Under the pieces are notes generated by a model. That model made no database searches. It worked only from the letters and a program-made list of their open reading frames with translations, and had not been told where the DNA came from. Source: Nitrospirota bacterium (GTDB lineage: Bacteria > Nitrospirota > Thermodesulfovibrionia > UBA6902). Taken from it: a DNA stretch of 64,000 nt. Made by a program: the position numbers and the translations under genes. The stretch spans positions 18,801 to 82,800 of the forward strand of contig JACQZG010000045.1 in assembly GCA_016213935.1 (NCBI GenBank), read 5' to 3'. The first letter of the stretch is position 1. Each line of letters starts with the position of its first letter. This document shows, one piece after another, positions 44,225 to 54,097 of the stretch.

Positions 44225-45478
44225 TTATACCTCCCCCCTTAGTTTATTAATATTTGTGAAGAACTTGCTCATGATCCAGAAACCGAAGAACCCGACAACT
44301 ATCCAGAAAACGATATTGCCCACGAATTCGATGTTCGAGGTAACGGAACTGGGCATGTTGATTATCTCAAGCTCGGTGAGTTTCTTGGGAAGTGTAGTGA
44401 CCCTGTTAACAAAACCCGCGAGAATGGACATAGCGTAAAAACCCCTGATGTGTATTCCCTTGACGACCTTTGTTGTGAGCGCTCCGACCTGAATGCCGAT
44501 CAGGGAGCCAAGCAACATACCCATTGCGAGAGTATAAAACACATATCCGTAAATAGCGTACTGCGTGATTGCCCCGATTCCTGCTGTAAAGATGATCTGT
44601 AGTATGTCTGTTCCAACAGTTGTCATGGAAGATACGCCGAATACATATATGAACATCGGGAAGGTTATGAACCCTCCTCCGACACCCATTATTGAGGCCA
44701 ATATTCCGACAATAACTCCGCCCATGGCAACAATAACTCCGGAAACCTTCCTTCCGCCCAAGTCCTCGTCAAAGCTTATCATAGGAGGAATTTTCAGGTT
44801 CTGAACTTTTACTCCGAGAGGAGGTATCCCGGACGGGCCGCCATGCGCTCCATGGTCTCCGCCGCTGTCTGCAGAACCTCTGCTTGCCTTCAGGTAATCG
44901 ATAAGGGCATAACAACCGAGGAACCCAAGCAAAACAGCATATACGAGACTAATAAACGCTTCGCTTAATAACGGGTCTTTATCATAAAGGCCTTTCTGTA
45001 TAGCTCCGCCGATGAAGGTCCCTCCGGCTGAACCTACAAGGAATGCTATTGCCAGCTTGACTGAGACGTTCCCGAGTTTCTTGTGAACGGTTGTTCCCAT
45101 GATTGCTTTCGCAAAAATATGAAAAAGATCCGTGCCGACTGCGAGGATACCTTTAACACCTGCTGCCATGAGCGCCGGGGTGATAATAAAGCCCCCGCCT
45201 GCGCCGATACAACCTGTTATAAGCCCGGCTGCAAGACCTACCGCAATTGAGACAAAGAATATTAAGTTGGAATAATGTGCAGGAGCATATGCCGTCTTGC
45301 TGCCAATAATATCGGCCGCGTCAACAAGCGATAATGCAAGTATAGGCGTAAGCATGGCAAGCAGAATTAATAGCTTCTTCCTGCTCCTTACGATAGACAT
45401 CGAGACTTCATAGTCCCATTGTGCGTGTGCGACTGATGCAGCCTTGAGAAATTCAAACAGCTTTCTTGGACCACTCAT
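44225..45478 (-). CDS. TauE/SafE-family (TSUP) membrane transporter
   Basis: The 417-residue protein contains the two TSUP inverted-repeat motifs, GLITGCIGAGGGFIITPAL and ASIMGVGGGFITFPMF, and about 8 helices. A hydrophilic Gly/His-rich loop (HGAHGGPSG, about 205-225) lies between the halves. The family exports or imports sulfite, sulfoacetate or related anions, with unknown direction here. GGGAGG precedes the ATG. It is co-transcribed with the downstream two-helix membrane protein. Confidence 0.88.
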   Translation of the reverse strand: MSGPRKLFEFLKAASVAHAQWDYEVSMSIVRSRKKLLILLAMLTPILALSLVDAADIIGSKTAYAPAHYSNLIFFVSIAVGLAAGLITGCIGAGGGFIITPALMAAGVKGILAVGTDLFHIFAKAIMGTTVHKKLGNVSVKLAIAFLVGSAGGTFIGGAIQKGLYDKDPLLSEAFISLVYAVLLGFLGCYALIDYLKASRGSADSGGDHGAHGGPSGIPPLGVKVQNLKIPPMISFDEDLGGRKVSGVIVAMGGVIVGILASIMGVGGGFITFPMFIYVFGVSSMTTVGTDILQIIFTAGIGAITQYAIYGYVFYTLAMGMLLGSLIGIQVGALTTKVVKGIHIRGFYAMSILAGFVNRVTTLPKKLTELEIINMPSSVTSNIEFVGNIVFWIVVGFFGFWIMSKFFTNINKLRGEV

Positions 45479-45531
45479 TTTTTACCTCCCTTATTGGTAT
45501 TTATGAATATGCTGCTTAGCGGTTCTCTGCT

Positions 45532-46290
45532 TTATCTGATTCTTTCAAATTCCGTCTGGAATTTATATTTATCAGTTCTGCCTTGTATCTTTGTGTATGC
45601 AATCGGCGTATCGTCAGAACTGAAAAAGAGCCTGTGAATAATCAGCACTGCGGAGCCTTTGGCCAACCCAAGATTCTTTGCATTATCCCCGAACGCTTCA
45701 GCTATCTCAATGGTCTGGATCATTTTAAATATTTTTCTGGTGCCTTTTTCCTGAAGCATCGAATAAATGGAGTTGTGCGAAATATCGAGCTTTTCAATAA
45801 AAGGGAGCATGTTGTACGGAATATATGTTTCCTCAATATACATTGTTTTACCGCCGCCGATTCTCCTGCTCAATATGTAAAATATTTTGTCATCCGTCGT
45901 TAAATAAGCCGTTACTTCAGGCGGACTCTGTTTTATCCCTTTAAATAATATCTCCCTCTCCAGATGCACTTCCATTCCGAACATCTCTTCAGTAAGCCTC
46001 GTCTTCATCGCAAGGCCGACGACAGGCGAGACAGAACTGACAAATGTCCCTTTTCCCTGAATTTTCGTAAGGTATCCGTCTGAGACAAGATTATTCACCG
46101 CCTGCCTTACGGTTATCTTGCTGACATTGAACTTTTTGCAGAGGTCTTCTTCAGTGGGTATCTGCTGTCCCGGCTGCCATGCGCCGGAGTTTATCTGCTC
46201 TAAAAATATCCTCGTAAGCTGGATATAGAGCTTTTCCTGATTAAACCTGTCAACTGTTTTGTCTTGTGCTGAGCCAAGTTCCGGTTGCAT
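45532..46290 (-). CDS. GntR-family (HutC/UTRA) transcriptional regulator, second copy
   Basis: The 252-residue regulator has the winged helix (IPTEEDLCKKFNVSKITVRQAVNNLVSDGYLTKIQGKGTFV) and a UTRA ligand domain. Its helix-turn-helix closely resembles that of the GntR gene at 36414, pointing to a duplicated regulator. It lies between two TSUP transporter genes, upstream of one and divergent from the other, with an AT-rich palindrome (46293-46313) just before its start. It probably controls both exporters. Confidence 0.9.
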   Translation of the reverse strand: MQPELGSAQDKTVDRFNQEKLYIQLTRIFLEQINSGAWQPGQQIPTEEDLCKKFNVSKITVRQAVNNLVSDGYLTKIQGKGTFVSSVSPVVGLAMKTRLTEEMFGMEVHLEREILFKGIKQSPPEVTAYLTTDDKIFYILSRRIGGGKTMYIEETYIPYNMLPFIEKLDISHNSIYSMLQEKGTRKIFKMIQTIEIAEAFGDNAKNLGLAKGSAVLIIHRLFFSSDDTPIAYTKIQGRTDKYKFQTEFERIR

Positions 46291-46292
46291 GT

Positions 46293-46313
46293 TGTCATAA
46301 TATTATAATGACA
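46293..46313. promoter_or_regulatory. AT-rich palindrome, candidate GntR operator
   Basis: TGTCAT and ATGACA arms flank a central AATATTATA, with most inner bases also symmetric. The core ATTATAATG also occurs in the 18-bp repeat before the other GntR gene, as expected if the two related regulators recognise similar DNA. It lies directly upstream of the regulator and in the gap leading to the divergent TSUP gene. Confidence 0.55.
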
Positions 46314-46467
46314 TGATGAATTTGTCAAGAAAAAAATTATGCGTACAAAACCAGCCCAATTTAATTGATTTTTTAAGAAGCAGTTTATTAAAATAGAGCC
46401 GCTTTATATATATGTTTTTATTAGCATGTCATTAGCTTTTAATCTAACTATTAAGGAAGGGTGAATC

Positions 46468-47445
46468 ATGTTATTTAAAATAGGCAGGAACTTAAAGGCC
46501 ATAATCCCTCTGATTATCATCACGGTGTTAATTCTCAGCGCCATTACGGCATTCGCATCAGCAGAAGAGGCAGTTGCTCCTGTTCAGGCCGCTTCCACTG
46601 TTGCATGGTGGGTCTGGCCGTTAACACTGCTCATAGTGACATTTGTTCTTGGCATCGTGGCAGTTCTCGGCGGTGTGGGAGGCGGTGTACTATTTGTTCC
46701 TATTGTCGGGGGCTTCTTTCCTTTTAATCTTGATTTTGTAAGAGGAGCCGGACTTCTCGTCGCGCTTGCGGGCGCGCTTGCCGCAGGGCCCGGCCTGCTC
46801 AAAAGAAATCTTGCGAGCCTTCGCCTCGCCCTGCCCGTTGCACTGATAGCCTCTTCCGCCGCGATAGTCGGCGCCATGATAGGCCTTGCGCTTCCGCAGA
46901 ATGTCGTGCAGACGCTCCTCGGCGCCACAATACTTTTCATCGTATTGATTATGGCTGTTGCCAAAAAATCTGATTTTCCGCATGTGGAAAAACCTGACGC
47001 CCTCTCGCAGAGCCTCGCAATCTCAGGAATATACAGAGAGGAATCGCTCGGCAAAGACATAGAATGGAATATACACAGGACCCCGAGGGGACTGGCGCTC
47101 TTTATCATTATTGGGGTAATGGCCGGAATGTTCGGCCTCGGTGCGGGCTGGGCAAATGTACCTGTTTTAAACCTGCTCATGGGCGCGCCGTTGAAGATAT
47201 CAGTCGCGACAAGCAAATTCCTGCTCTCGATAACAGACACGTCAGCGGCATGGATATATCTGAATGAGGGTGCTGTACTGCCGATGATCGTTGTGCCGTC
47301 AATCGTAGGCATAATGCTTGGCTCGATAGTTGGTGTCAGAATACTCGCCAGGACTAAGCCGAAGGCGATCAAGTGGATGGTCATAGGGCTTCTGCTCTTT
47401 GCGGGGATGAGGGCATTATTAAAAGGATTGGGAATCTGGAAATAA
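46468..47445 (+). CDS. TauE/SafE-family (TSUP) membrane transporter with signal-like N-terminus
   Basis: The 325-residue protein has a hydrophobic N-terminal segment (about 11-33) and then the TSUP motifs GIVAVLGGVGGGVLFVPIVG and GVMAGMFGLGAGWANVPVL, with about 8 helices overall. AAGGAAGGG precedes the ATG. It is the first of two plus-strand genes divergent from a GntR regulator. The substrate is probably a sulfur oxyanion or organosulfonate, by family analogy only. Confidence 0.88.
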   Translation: MLFKIGRNLKAIIPLIIITVLILSAITAFASAEEAVAPVQAASTVAWWVWPLTLLIVTFVLGIVAVLGGVGGGVLFVPIVGGFFPFNLDFVRGAGLLVALAGALAAGPGLLKRNLASLRLALPVALIASSAAIVGAMIGLALPQNVVQTLLGATILFIVLIMAVAKKSDFPHVEKPDALSQSLAISGIYREESLGKDIEWNIHRTPRGLALFIIIGVMAGMFGLGAGWANVPVLNLLMGAPLKISVATSKFLLSITDTSAAWIYLNEGAVLPMIVVPSIVGIMLGSIVGVRILARTKPKAIKWMVIGLLLFAGMRALLKGLGIWK

Positions 47446-47458
47446 TAAGGAGAAGATT

Positions 47459-47878
47459 ATGAGCAATAACAGGACAAAGGCTTCAGAGGAACAGATAGCA
47501 TACGCGGATATTTTAAATACCGGAATGTGGTTCGGCCTCGCCGTTGCCATTATCACATTCATTGTCTATATCTCCGGCATACTCCCCACATTTGTCCCGA
47601 TTGAGCAGCTCCCGAATTACTGGGGCATGAAGGCAAAAGATTACATTCATCTGCTTAACGCCCCGACAGGATGGGGCTGGGCGGCATTGGTGAGCAAAGG
47701 AGATTATCTCAACTTTGTCGGCATTGCCATACTCGCCGGTTTGACAATTCCATGTTATCTCAGAATACTGCCGATACTCGTCAGGAAGAAGGATACTCCA
47801 TACGTAATCATTGCGATCCTTGAGGTCGCTGTCCTTGCCCTTGCCGCAAGCGGCATTCTCAAAGTCGGCGGCCACTAA
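47459..47878 (+). CDS. Small membrane protein, TSUP partner
   Basis: The 139-residue protein has three predicted helices (about 23-45, 79-100, 113-132) and conserved-looking LNAPTGWGWAALVSKGDYLNF. Its start lies 13 bases after the TSUP stop. Comparable small membrane proteins follow TSUP genes in other bacteria, for example the DUF1634 type; a direct family match is not certain. It probably works with the exporter. Confidence 0.7.
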   Translation: MSNNRTKASEEQIAYADILNTGMWFGLAVAIITFIVYISGILPTFVPIEQLPNYWGMKAKDYIHLLNAPTGWGWAALVSKGDYLNFVGIAILAGLTIPCYLRILPILVRKKDTPYVIIAILEVAVLALAASGILKVGGH

Positions 47879-48090
47879 CATTAAGCATAACGATTCCGCG
47901 AGAAGATATTCCTTCTTATCCGCGCCTCACAACAGACCCTTGCCTTACATATGCAATCCGTGCAATCCGGTATTGTATAATCATATTAAGCATTCAGGCG
48001 TAATGAAGACCCCATGCGAGTAAGCTGTGGTTGTCTGCAAGTGAAGCAATTATTTTGACGCAGGTAATTACAAGTTGAAAATTTCATAAC

Positions 48091-48987
48091 TTGAAGAACA
48101 CGATCAAAAATTTCATAACACATCTCAGTGCGGAGCGTGACGCCTCGCCTCACACGCTCAGGGCGTATGAAAAAGACCTTGAGGAATTCGCCTCTTTTAC
48201 CGACAAAAAGCCTAAAGACATAGACAGGGATGAGATAAGGGCATTTCTCGGGCACCTCCATCACGGCAAGAAACTTAAAAAGACTTCGGTCGCGAGAAAG
48301 ATCGCAACCATAAGGAGCTTCTTCAAGTTCCTCGGAAGGGAGGGATACGTAAAGAAGAACCCTGCAAAGCTCGTTACCGCTCCAAAGATACCCAAGAGCC
48401 TTCCTAAATTCCTTACTGTGGATGAAGTCTTCTCCCTTGTGGAAGCTCCCAAAGGAGACACCTTCAAGGCGACAAGGGACAAGGCGGTCTTTGAACTCCT
48501 CTATTCATGCGGCATAAGGCTCTCTGAACTCACCTCTCTCGACATGGGCGACATAGACATGAAGCAGGCGCTGATACGGGTAAAAGGCAAAGGCAAAAAA
48601 GAGAGGGTCGTACCCGTCGGCACAAAGGCGATTGATGCCGTCAAGCACTATCTCCCTGAAAGGGTCTCCGTTAAGATCAAATCGGGCGCAGGAGATACAG
48701 AGGCGCTCTTTCTCAATAACCGCGGAGGAAGGCTGACACAGAGGAGCGTCAGGCGCCTCTTCAATGATTACACTGAAAAAATCAAACTCCTCGGCAAATT
48801 CAGCCCTCATGCGCTTAGGCACACATTCGCGACACACCTCCTCCACGGGGGCGCTGACCTGAGGGCCATTCAGGAGCTTCTCGGCCACTCCTCCCTCTCC
48901 TCGACACAGATATACACCCATCTCGACAATGTTCATCTTGTCGAGGTATATGACAAGGCGCATCCGCTTGCAAAGAAGAAGAGATGA
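48091..48987 (+). CDS. xerC: Tyrosine recombinase XerC
   Basis: A TTG start at 48091 is used because upstream frames are closed. The 298-residue protein has an N-terminal SAM-like core-binding domain and the catalytic set R143, K167, H240 and R243 (HALRHTFATHLL), H266 (LLGHSSLSSTQIYTH) and nucleophile Y275. XerC with XerD resolves chromosome dimers at dif sites. The order xerC-hslV-hslU is conserved in many bacteria, and the gene is 33 bases before hslV. Confidence 0.95.
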   Translation: MKNTIKNFITHLSAERDASPHTLRAYEKDLEEFASFTDKKPKDIDRDEIRAFLGHLHHGKKLKKTSVARKIATIRSFFKFLGREGYVKKNPAKLVTAPKIPKSLPKFLTVDEVFSLVEAPKGDTFKATRDKAVFELLYSCGIRLSELTSLDMGDIDMKQALIRVKGKGKKERVVPVGTKAIDAVKHYLPERVSVKIKSGAGDTEALFLNNRGGRLTQRSVRRLFNDYTEKIKLLGKFSPHALRHTFATHLLHGGADLRAIQELLGHSSLSSTQIYTHLDNVHLVEVYDKAHPLAKKKR

Positions 48988-49020
48988 TAATATAATACGA
49001 ACTTCATTTAAGGAGAAGAT

Positions 49021-49554
49021 ATGTTCAGAGGAACAACCATACTCTGCGTGAGAAAAGGGGCAAAGGTCGCCATGGGCGGCGACGGGCAGGTGACCTTCGG
49101 CCAGACGGTGCTTAAACATAACGCGAAGAAACTAAGAAAAATGTATAACGACAAAGTCGTTGCCGGTTTCGCGGGAGCCACAGCGGATGCCTTCACTCTC
49201 TTTGAGAAATTTGAGGCAAAGCTCGAGTCATACAAGGGCAATATCAAAAGAGCGGCTGTAGAGCTCGCGAAAGACTGGAGAACGGACAAGATATTAAGGC
49301 GCCTCGAAGCCCTGCTCATTGTCGCTGACAAAGAAAGCTCATTCATAATATCGGGCAACGGCGATGTCATCGAGCCCGAAGACGGCATCGCCGCGATAGG
49401 CTCGGGAGGGCCGTATGCCCTTGCCGCAGCAAAGGCGCTGCTCGGAAATACGAATCTCAACCCAAAAGAGATCGTCGAAGAGGCGATGAAGATAACCGGG
49501 GACATCTGCATCTATACCAATCAGACCATTACTGTTGAGGAGCTTGATGGATAA
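49021..49554 (+). CDS. hslV: ATP-dependent protease peptidase subunit HslV
   Basis: The 177-residue proteasome-like subunit begins [13 protein letters not shown]; removal of the first four residues exposes the catalytic Thr (T5). [24 protein letters not shown] and [15 protein letters not shown] are family motifs. A double-hexamer of HslV works with HslU in unfolding and degrading proteins. AAGGAGAA precedes the ATG. It overlaps hslU by eight bases. Confidence 0.96.
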   Translation: MFRGTTILCVRKGAKVAMGGDGQVTFGQTVLKHNAKKLRKMYNDKVVAGFAGATADAFTLFEKFEAKLESYKGNIKRAAVELAKDWRTDKILRRLEALLIVADKESSFIISGNGDVIEPEDGIAAIGSGGPYALAAAKALLGNTNLNPKEIVEEAMKITGDICIYTNQTITVEELDG

Positions 49555-50905
49555 TCTCACTCCTAAAAAGATTGTAGAGGAACTTGATAAGTATATCATC
49601 GGCCAGGAGAAGGCAAAGAAAGCCGTTGCCATAGCGCTGAGGAACAGGTGGAGAAGGCAGCGCATTCCCGAAGAGATGAAGGATGACGTTCTTCCGAAAA
49701 ATATCCTCATGATTGGGCCAACAGGCGTCGGCAAGACCGAGATAGCGAGAAGGCTCGCGAAGCTCGCCGATGCCCCTTTCATCAAAGTCGAGGCATCAAA
49801 GTTCACCGAAGTCGGTTATGTCGGAAGGGATGTGGAATCAATGATAAGGGATCTTACGGGGCTCGCTGTCAATATGGTAAAGGCCGAGCAGATAGAAAAG
49901 GTACAGGAAAAAGCGCGGTCATTAGCCGAAGATAAGGTTCTCGACATCCTGCTCCCTCCTCTCAGGCTCCCCAAGAATGCTCCCTCTTTCGAAAACGGCG
50001 AATCTGAGGAAGATAAGAAACTTAAACATAAAGAGACACGCGAAAAGCTGAGGGCGCAGCTCCTCGAAGGAAAACTGGATGAGAGATACATAGACCTTGA
50101 GGTGAGGGAAAAGGTGATGCCCTTCGGGGTAATATCCAATATCGGGATGGAAGACATCGAGATGAACCTCAAGGAGATGTTGGGCGGTATCCTCCCTGAC
50201 AAGCCCAGAAAAAAGAAGGCAAAGGTGAAGGACGCGCTTCAGTTAATCACGCAGGACGAAGCGAACAAACTCGTCGATATGGAGAAAGCGGTCCAGGACG
50301 CGATAACAAGGACTGAACAGAATGGGATCGTCTTCATAGACGAGATAGACAAGATAGTCTCGAGAGGCTCGGCGCACGGGCCCGATGTTTCGCGCGAAGG
50401 TGTGCAGAGGGACCTTCTCCCCATAGTCGAGGGCTCAACAGTCAATACAAAACACGGAACCGTCAAGACCGACCATATCCTCTTTATCGCGGCAGGCGCG
50501 TTCAGTATGTCAAAACCGTCTGACCTCATTCCCGAACTTCAGGGGAGATTCCCGATCAGGGCGGAACTCGATTCTTTAGGCAAAGATGAATTCCTCAGAA
50601 TCCTTCAGGAGCCCAAGAACGCCCTTATAAAGCAGTACACAGCCCTCATCGCGACAGAGGGCGTAAATATAAAATTCACCGGCGACTCTATAGAAGAGAT
50701 CGCCTCAATAGCGTCACTCGTAAACGAGAAGACGGAGAATATCGGAGCAAGAAGGCTGCATACCATACTTGAGAAGCTTCTCGAAGAGATATCTTTCAAT
50801 GCGCCTGACATGAAAGAAGATAAGTTTTCAATCAACGCCGGGTATGTCAAGGATAGGCTCGGCGATATAATAAAAAATGAGGACCTGAGCCGTTATATCC
50901 TGTAA
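49547..50905 (+). CDS. hslU: HslU AAA+ unfoldase subunit
   Basis: The start at ATG 49547 has GAGGAG before it and overlaps the hslV stop; a TTG at 49535 is less likely. The 452-residue protein begins [20 protein letters not shown] and has Walker A GPTGVGKT at 57-64, the inserted I-domain (about 110-230), Walker [10 protein letters not shown], and a C-terminal tail DLSRYIL that docks into HslV. It powers unfolding and delivery of substrates to HslV. Its stop overlaps the next gene's ATG. Confidence 0.96.
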   Translation: MDNLTPKKIVEELDKYIIGQEKAKKAVAIALRNRWRRQRIPEEMKDDVLPKNILMIGPTGVGKTEIARRLAKLADAPFIKVEASKFTEVGYVGRDVESMIRDLTGLAVNMVKAEQIEKVQEKARSLAEDKVLDILLPPLRLPKNAPSFENGESEEDKKLKHKETREKLRAQLLEGKLDERYIDLEVREKVMPFGVISNIGMEDIEMNLKEMLGGILPDKPRKKKAKVKDALQLITQDEANKLVDMEKAVQDAITRTEQNGIVFIDEIDKIVSRGSAHGPDVSREGVQRDLLPIVEGSTVNTKHGTVKTDHILFIAAGAFSMSKPSDLIPELQGRFPIRAELDSLGKDEFLRILQEPKNALIKQYTALIATEGVNIKFTGDSIEEIASIASLVNEKTENIGARRLHTILEKLLEEISFNAPDMKEDKFSINAGYVKDRLGDIIKNEDLSRYIL

Positions 50906-52527
50906 TGAATAATGGAAGAAAATACCTTTTAAGCCGGCCTCTCATCACTTTCATCCTCGCAGTTTCAATAGCACTAACAGCTTTCCTCGCTTACCGCGAC
51001 ATGCTCGGTTATTTTTTTACCACACCCGAAATATTCCTTTTCATTTTACTGAACAAGGTCCGGTCATTTGGCGATATAATCAGGATTGTGACAGAGCCGC
51101 TCCAGCCGGGTTCGGCATTTTACCGTCCTGTTTTAAGCCTCACTTACAGCCTTGATTATTACTTATGGGGGTTAAGCCCTTTTGGTTATCATCTGACAGA
51201 GCTTATATTACATGTTTCCATATCCATATCCCTCTTTTTCTTAATGCTATTTCTTAAATGCGGCAGGATAACAGCATGGCTGGGAGCCATTATCTTCTGC
51301 GCCCACCCTATTACCGTTCTCTCCGTAGTTGAAACAACAAGAAGCCACGATGTTCTTGCAGCATTCTTTATGCTTCTTTCGCTGTTATCAGCAATAAAAT
51401 ATTTTTCCGCAGCCAATCACAATAAAAATCTCCTCGCTGCCTCTCTTTTTTTATATATATTGGCCCTTGGCTCCAAAGAGATAGCAATTGTGCTGCCGCC
51501 TGCGGTCTTTGCCTATCTGATGATAATTCATTTCGCGGATGAAACAGTTATTAAAAAACGTTTAGCCGGTTCACTGAAGCTATGCATTCCATTCCTCTCA
51601 GTAACTATTATTTTTCTTATTATCAGAACATACGTAATATCCGGAGCCAAGGGGTATCCAAGCGCGTTCAATAACTCACTTGGCATGTTGCATATATTAA
51701 AGTCTCAGCTGAAAATAGCAACCGATTATTTTAAAGACCTCAGCTATCCGATTCACTATCTCGATTCTCTCTCCCCGGTTTTTAAGGACACTGCCTTTAT
51801 TTACATGACGATTGCCGCGGTTCTTTTTCTCGTTATTCTTTGTCTTTACAAAGCATGGAGAGAACAATCAGCCGGCAATAATTATTGTTTAAGCAAGGTT
51901 ATCAGGGAGAGCTACACCGGGATAAAGAGGTCAATAATGAATTCCGACGAGGGCAAAGCGCTCATTTTCCTCTTTGCCTGCCTTATGCTGCCTCTTCTTA
52001 TTTATATGATCAGTTCCGTATACAGCAAACGCCGCATGTACATTGCGGCAGTATTTTTCAGCGCAATACTTTCCATAACAACCATATCCGGCTTTAAAAA
52101 TAGAAGAATTGCTCTTTTTCTCCTAAGCTCCTGTCTGGCCATCTCTCTCATTCTTTACTCGCCCCTTTTCAGAAGTTATAAAGAATATGAATATAACGGC
52201 AACATTTCAAAAACAATGTTTATGAAAGTCGAAGGCATTCTCCCTGAGATGCCGGCTGACGCCGTAATAAACATATATAACCTGCCGGGGCGCATTTTTT
52301 ATCACGGAGAGATTCCGCCGGTAAAAGCAATTTTTTGCGTTGACCCTGACACCCTCAAAGATTGGCTTGACATTAAGTATCCGGGCAACAGCTACAAGGT
52401 TATTGTCCATAGTACAAGAAGCCTTGATATTTACGAACGAGACCTCGGCTCGGAAATACAATTGGAAATGAACACGGACAGGAATAACGGCATACTGAAT
52501 TTGATTTTTCCAATCTTATCAAGATGA
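50905..52527 (+). CDS. Polytopic GT-C-like membrane protein, first of two paralogues
   Basis: The 540-residue protein has 10 or more predicted helices. A TMTC/GT-C-like loop precedes the second half of its N-terminal region: FYRPVLSLTYSLDYYLWGLSPFGYHL followed by a helix LTELILH. Such loops occur in membrane-embedded glycosyltransferases that use polyprenyl-linked sugars. The C-terminal 100 residues look like a soluble extracytoplasmic domain. Its ATG overlaps the hslU stop (TAATG), so it is coupled to a housekeeping gene. No catalytic DxD/DD pair could be fixed by eye, so activity is uncertain. Confidence 0.7.
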   Translation: MNNGRKYLLSRPLITFILAVSIALTAFLAYRDMLGYFFTTPEIFLFILLNKVRSFGDIIRIVTEPLQPGSAFYRPVLSLTYSLDYYLWGLSPFGYHLTELILHVSISISLFFLMLFLKCGRITAWLGAIIFCAHPITVLSVVETTRSHDVLAAFFMLLSLLSAIKYFSAANHNKNLLAASLFLYILALGSKEIAIVLPPAVFAYLMIIHFADETVIKKRLAGSLKLCIPFLSVTIIFLIIRTYVISGAKGYPSAFNNSLGMLHILKSQLKIATDYFKDLSYPIHYLDSLSPVFKDTAFIYMTIAAVLFLVILCLYKAWREQSAGNNYCLSKVIRESYTGIKRSIMNSDEGKALIFLFACLMLPLLIYMISSVYSKRRMYIAAVFFSAILSITTISGFKNRRIALFLLSSCLAISLILYSPLFRSYKEYEYNGNISKTMFMKVEGILPEMPADAVINIYNLPGRIFYHGEIPPVKAIFCVDPDTLKDWLDIKYPGNSYKVIVHSTRSLDIYERDLGSEIQLEMNTDRNNGILNLIFPILSR

Positions 52528-54086
52528 CTCATCCAAGCAAAAAACTTTCCGGGTTCAGAATCCCCGCAGGTTTATCCGTCCTGCTGATCATCCTTGTTGT
52601 ATTTATTTCTTACGGAAATATGCTCAATTATTATTTTACCTCCACGGACAGCTTCATCCTGATTGAGAGAGGGCGGATTCGGTCTTTCGAGGATATTACG
52701 AGAATATTCAGCGAGCCGCTGGCAAAACACCTTCCATTTTACAGACCTGTATCAACGCTCTCGTTCAGCCTCGACTTCTATTTATGGGAATTAAATCCGT
52801 TCGGCTATCACCTGACAGACCTCCTGCTTCATATCTTTGCATCAATACTTCTCTTTTTTTTCGCGCGGGTTTTGTCATGCGGCTCAAATACTGCCGCATT
52901 AGCGGCAGCTCTTCTCTTTACTGCGCACCCCGTGCTGGTCGAGGTCGTGCCTGCAATTGCCCGAAGGCAGGAGATGCTCCTTTCTATATTCGTTCTGCTC
53001 TCATTGCTGTGCCTTCACGCGAATCTTACAAAACCGATCTTCAGCAAAAGCTATCTGGCGCTTTCCGTATTCTTCTATATTATGGCAGCCGGGTCAAAAG
53101 AAACCGCCTTGATACTGCCGTTTATGGTCTTTGCGTATTCAGTATCTTTCCTGTCCCGCGAAAGTAAAACCAAAATTAAAACTGTTTCCGCATCAGCCGC
53201 AAAAACACTGCCCTTCATCCTTGCCGGATCCGTTTTTTTGTCATGGCGTTACCATATCTTAAGCGGCATAGGGGGGTATTCAGATATGCCGGTTCAGGCT
53301 CCTTTCGAAATCATTCATGATTATTTTCTGTACCTGTTTTACCCCGTTGATATTATCGGGCTTGATTCAATGCCTGTAATCGCCGGGTACCTTCCCCGCT
53401 TTATTCTCGCCGTTATAATAATCGCGGCATTTTTCCTCAGAAAAAGACTAATGCTCTTCATGCCCGGCTCAAGATACGGAAAAGACTTCATCTTTCTGAC
53501 GGCATGGCTCATTCTTCCTCTCGGTATTTATATGGCGGCTTCCACCTTCAGCCCTCGTTACATGTATTTTTCCATAATGCCTTTCAGCATAATGCTCTCG
53601 TTTCCTGCCCTCGAAATTTCCCGAAGCATAAAAGAGCCTTCCGGCAAATCCAGCATAGGGCCCGCTGTTACCGGCCTTGTATTGACGGCAGGATTTCTGC
53701 TGTATCTTATTTCATTTTCACCTGCGATAAGAACATATGGGGAGTGGAAGGCCCAGGCTGAAATATCCGATGCGTTATTGTATAAACTTTCAAAAGCCGC
53801 AGGCAGATCGCCTGACGACTCGGAAATCCATATATACGACCGCCCCATATTTTTTGCCATTAGCGGCCAAAAGCATCATCACGCCGTGACAGCCGTCAAT
53901 ATTAATGTACAGAGCATCCAATCGTGGCTAAACATAAATATCCCTGATAACCGCTTCAGAATATTCTCTCACGGAGAGTTAATCACAGTGGACCCGAAGG
54001 ATTTAGACATTGAGGTTAAAGCAGACAACAACGGGAAAATAAATATTTATTTCAGGCTGAAACAAGGTTCAAAGCAGGAGTTTTAG
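52524..54086 (+). CDS. Polytopic GT-C-like membrane protein, second paralogue
   Basis: The 520-residue protein shares the layout and the motif FYRPVSTLSFSLDFYLWELNPFGYHL with its upstream neighbour, from which it probably arose by tandem duplication. It too has 10 or more helices and a C-terminal soluble domain. Its ATG overlaps the upstream stop (ATGA). The next gene is convergent. I expect it to act on surface glycans or modified proteins, but the donor and acceptor are unknown. Confidence 0.7.
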   Translation: MTHPSKKLSGFRIPAGLSVLLIILVVFISYGNMLNYYFTSTDSFILIERGRIRSFEDITRIFSEPLAKHLPFYRPVSTLSFSLDFYLWELNPFGYHLTDLLLHIFASILLFFFARVLSCGSNTAALAAALLFTAHPVLVEVVPAIARRQEMLLSIFVLLSLLCLHANLTKPIFSKSYLALSVFFYIMAAGSKETALILPFMVFAYSVSFLSRESKTKIKTVSASAAKTLPFILAGSVFLSWRYHILSGIGGYSDMPVQAPFEIIHDYFLYLFYPVDIIGLDSMPVIAGYLPRFILAVIIIAAFFLRKRLMLFMPGSRYGKDFIFLTAWLILPLGIYMAASTFSPRYMYFSIMPFSIMLSFPALEISRSIKEPSGKSSIGPAVTGLVLTAGFLLYLISFSPAIRTYGEWKAQAEISDALLYKLSKAAGRSPDDSEIHIYDRPIFFAISGQKHHHAVTAVNINVQSIQSWLNINIPDNRFRIFSHGELITVDPKDLDIEVKADNNGKINIYFRLKQGSKQEF

Positions 54087-54097
54087 CAAATTTTTTT

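Noticed and set aside
48080..48120. Repeated AATTTCATAAC around the xerC start as a regulatory or att site
   Set aside because: The repeat is only about 13 bases, AT-rich, and the second copy is coding; nothing marks it as a recombination site.
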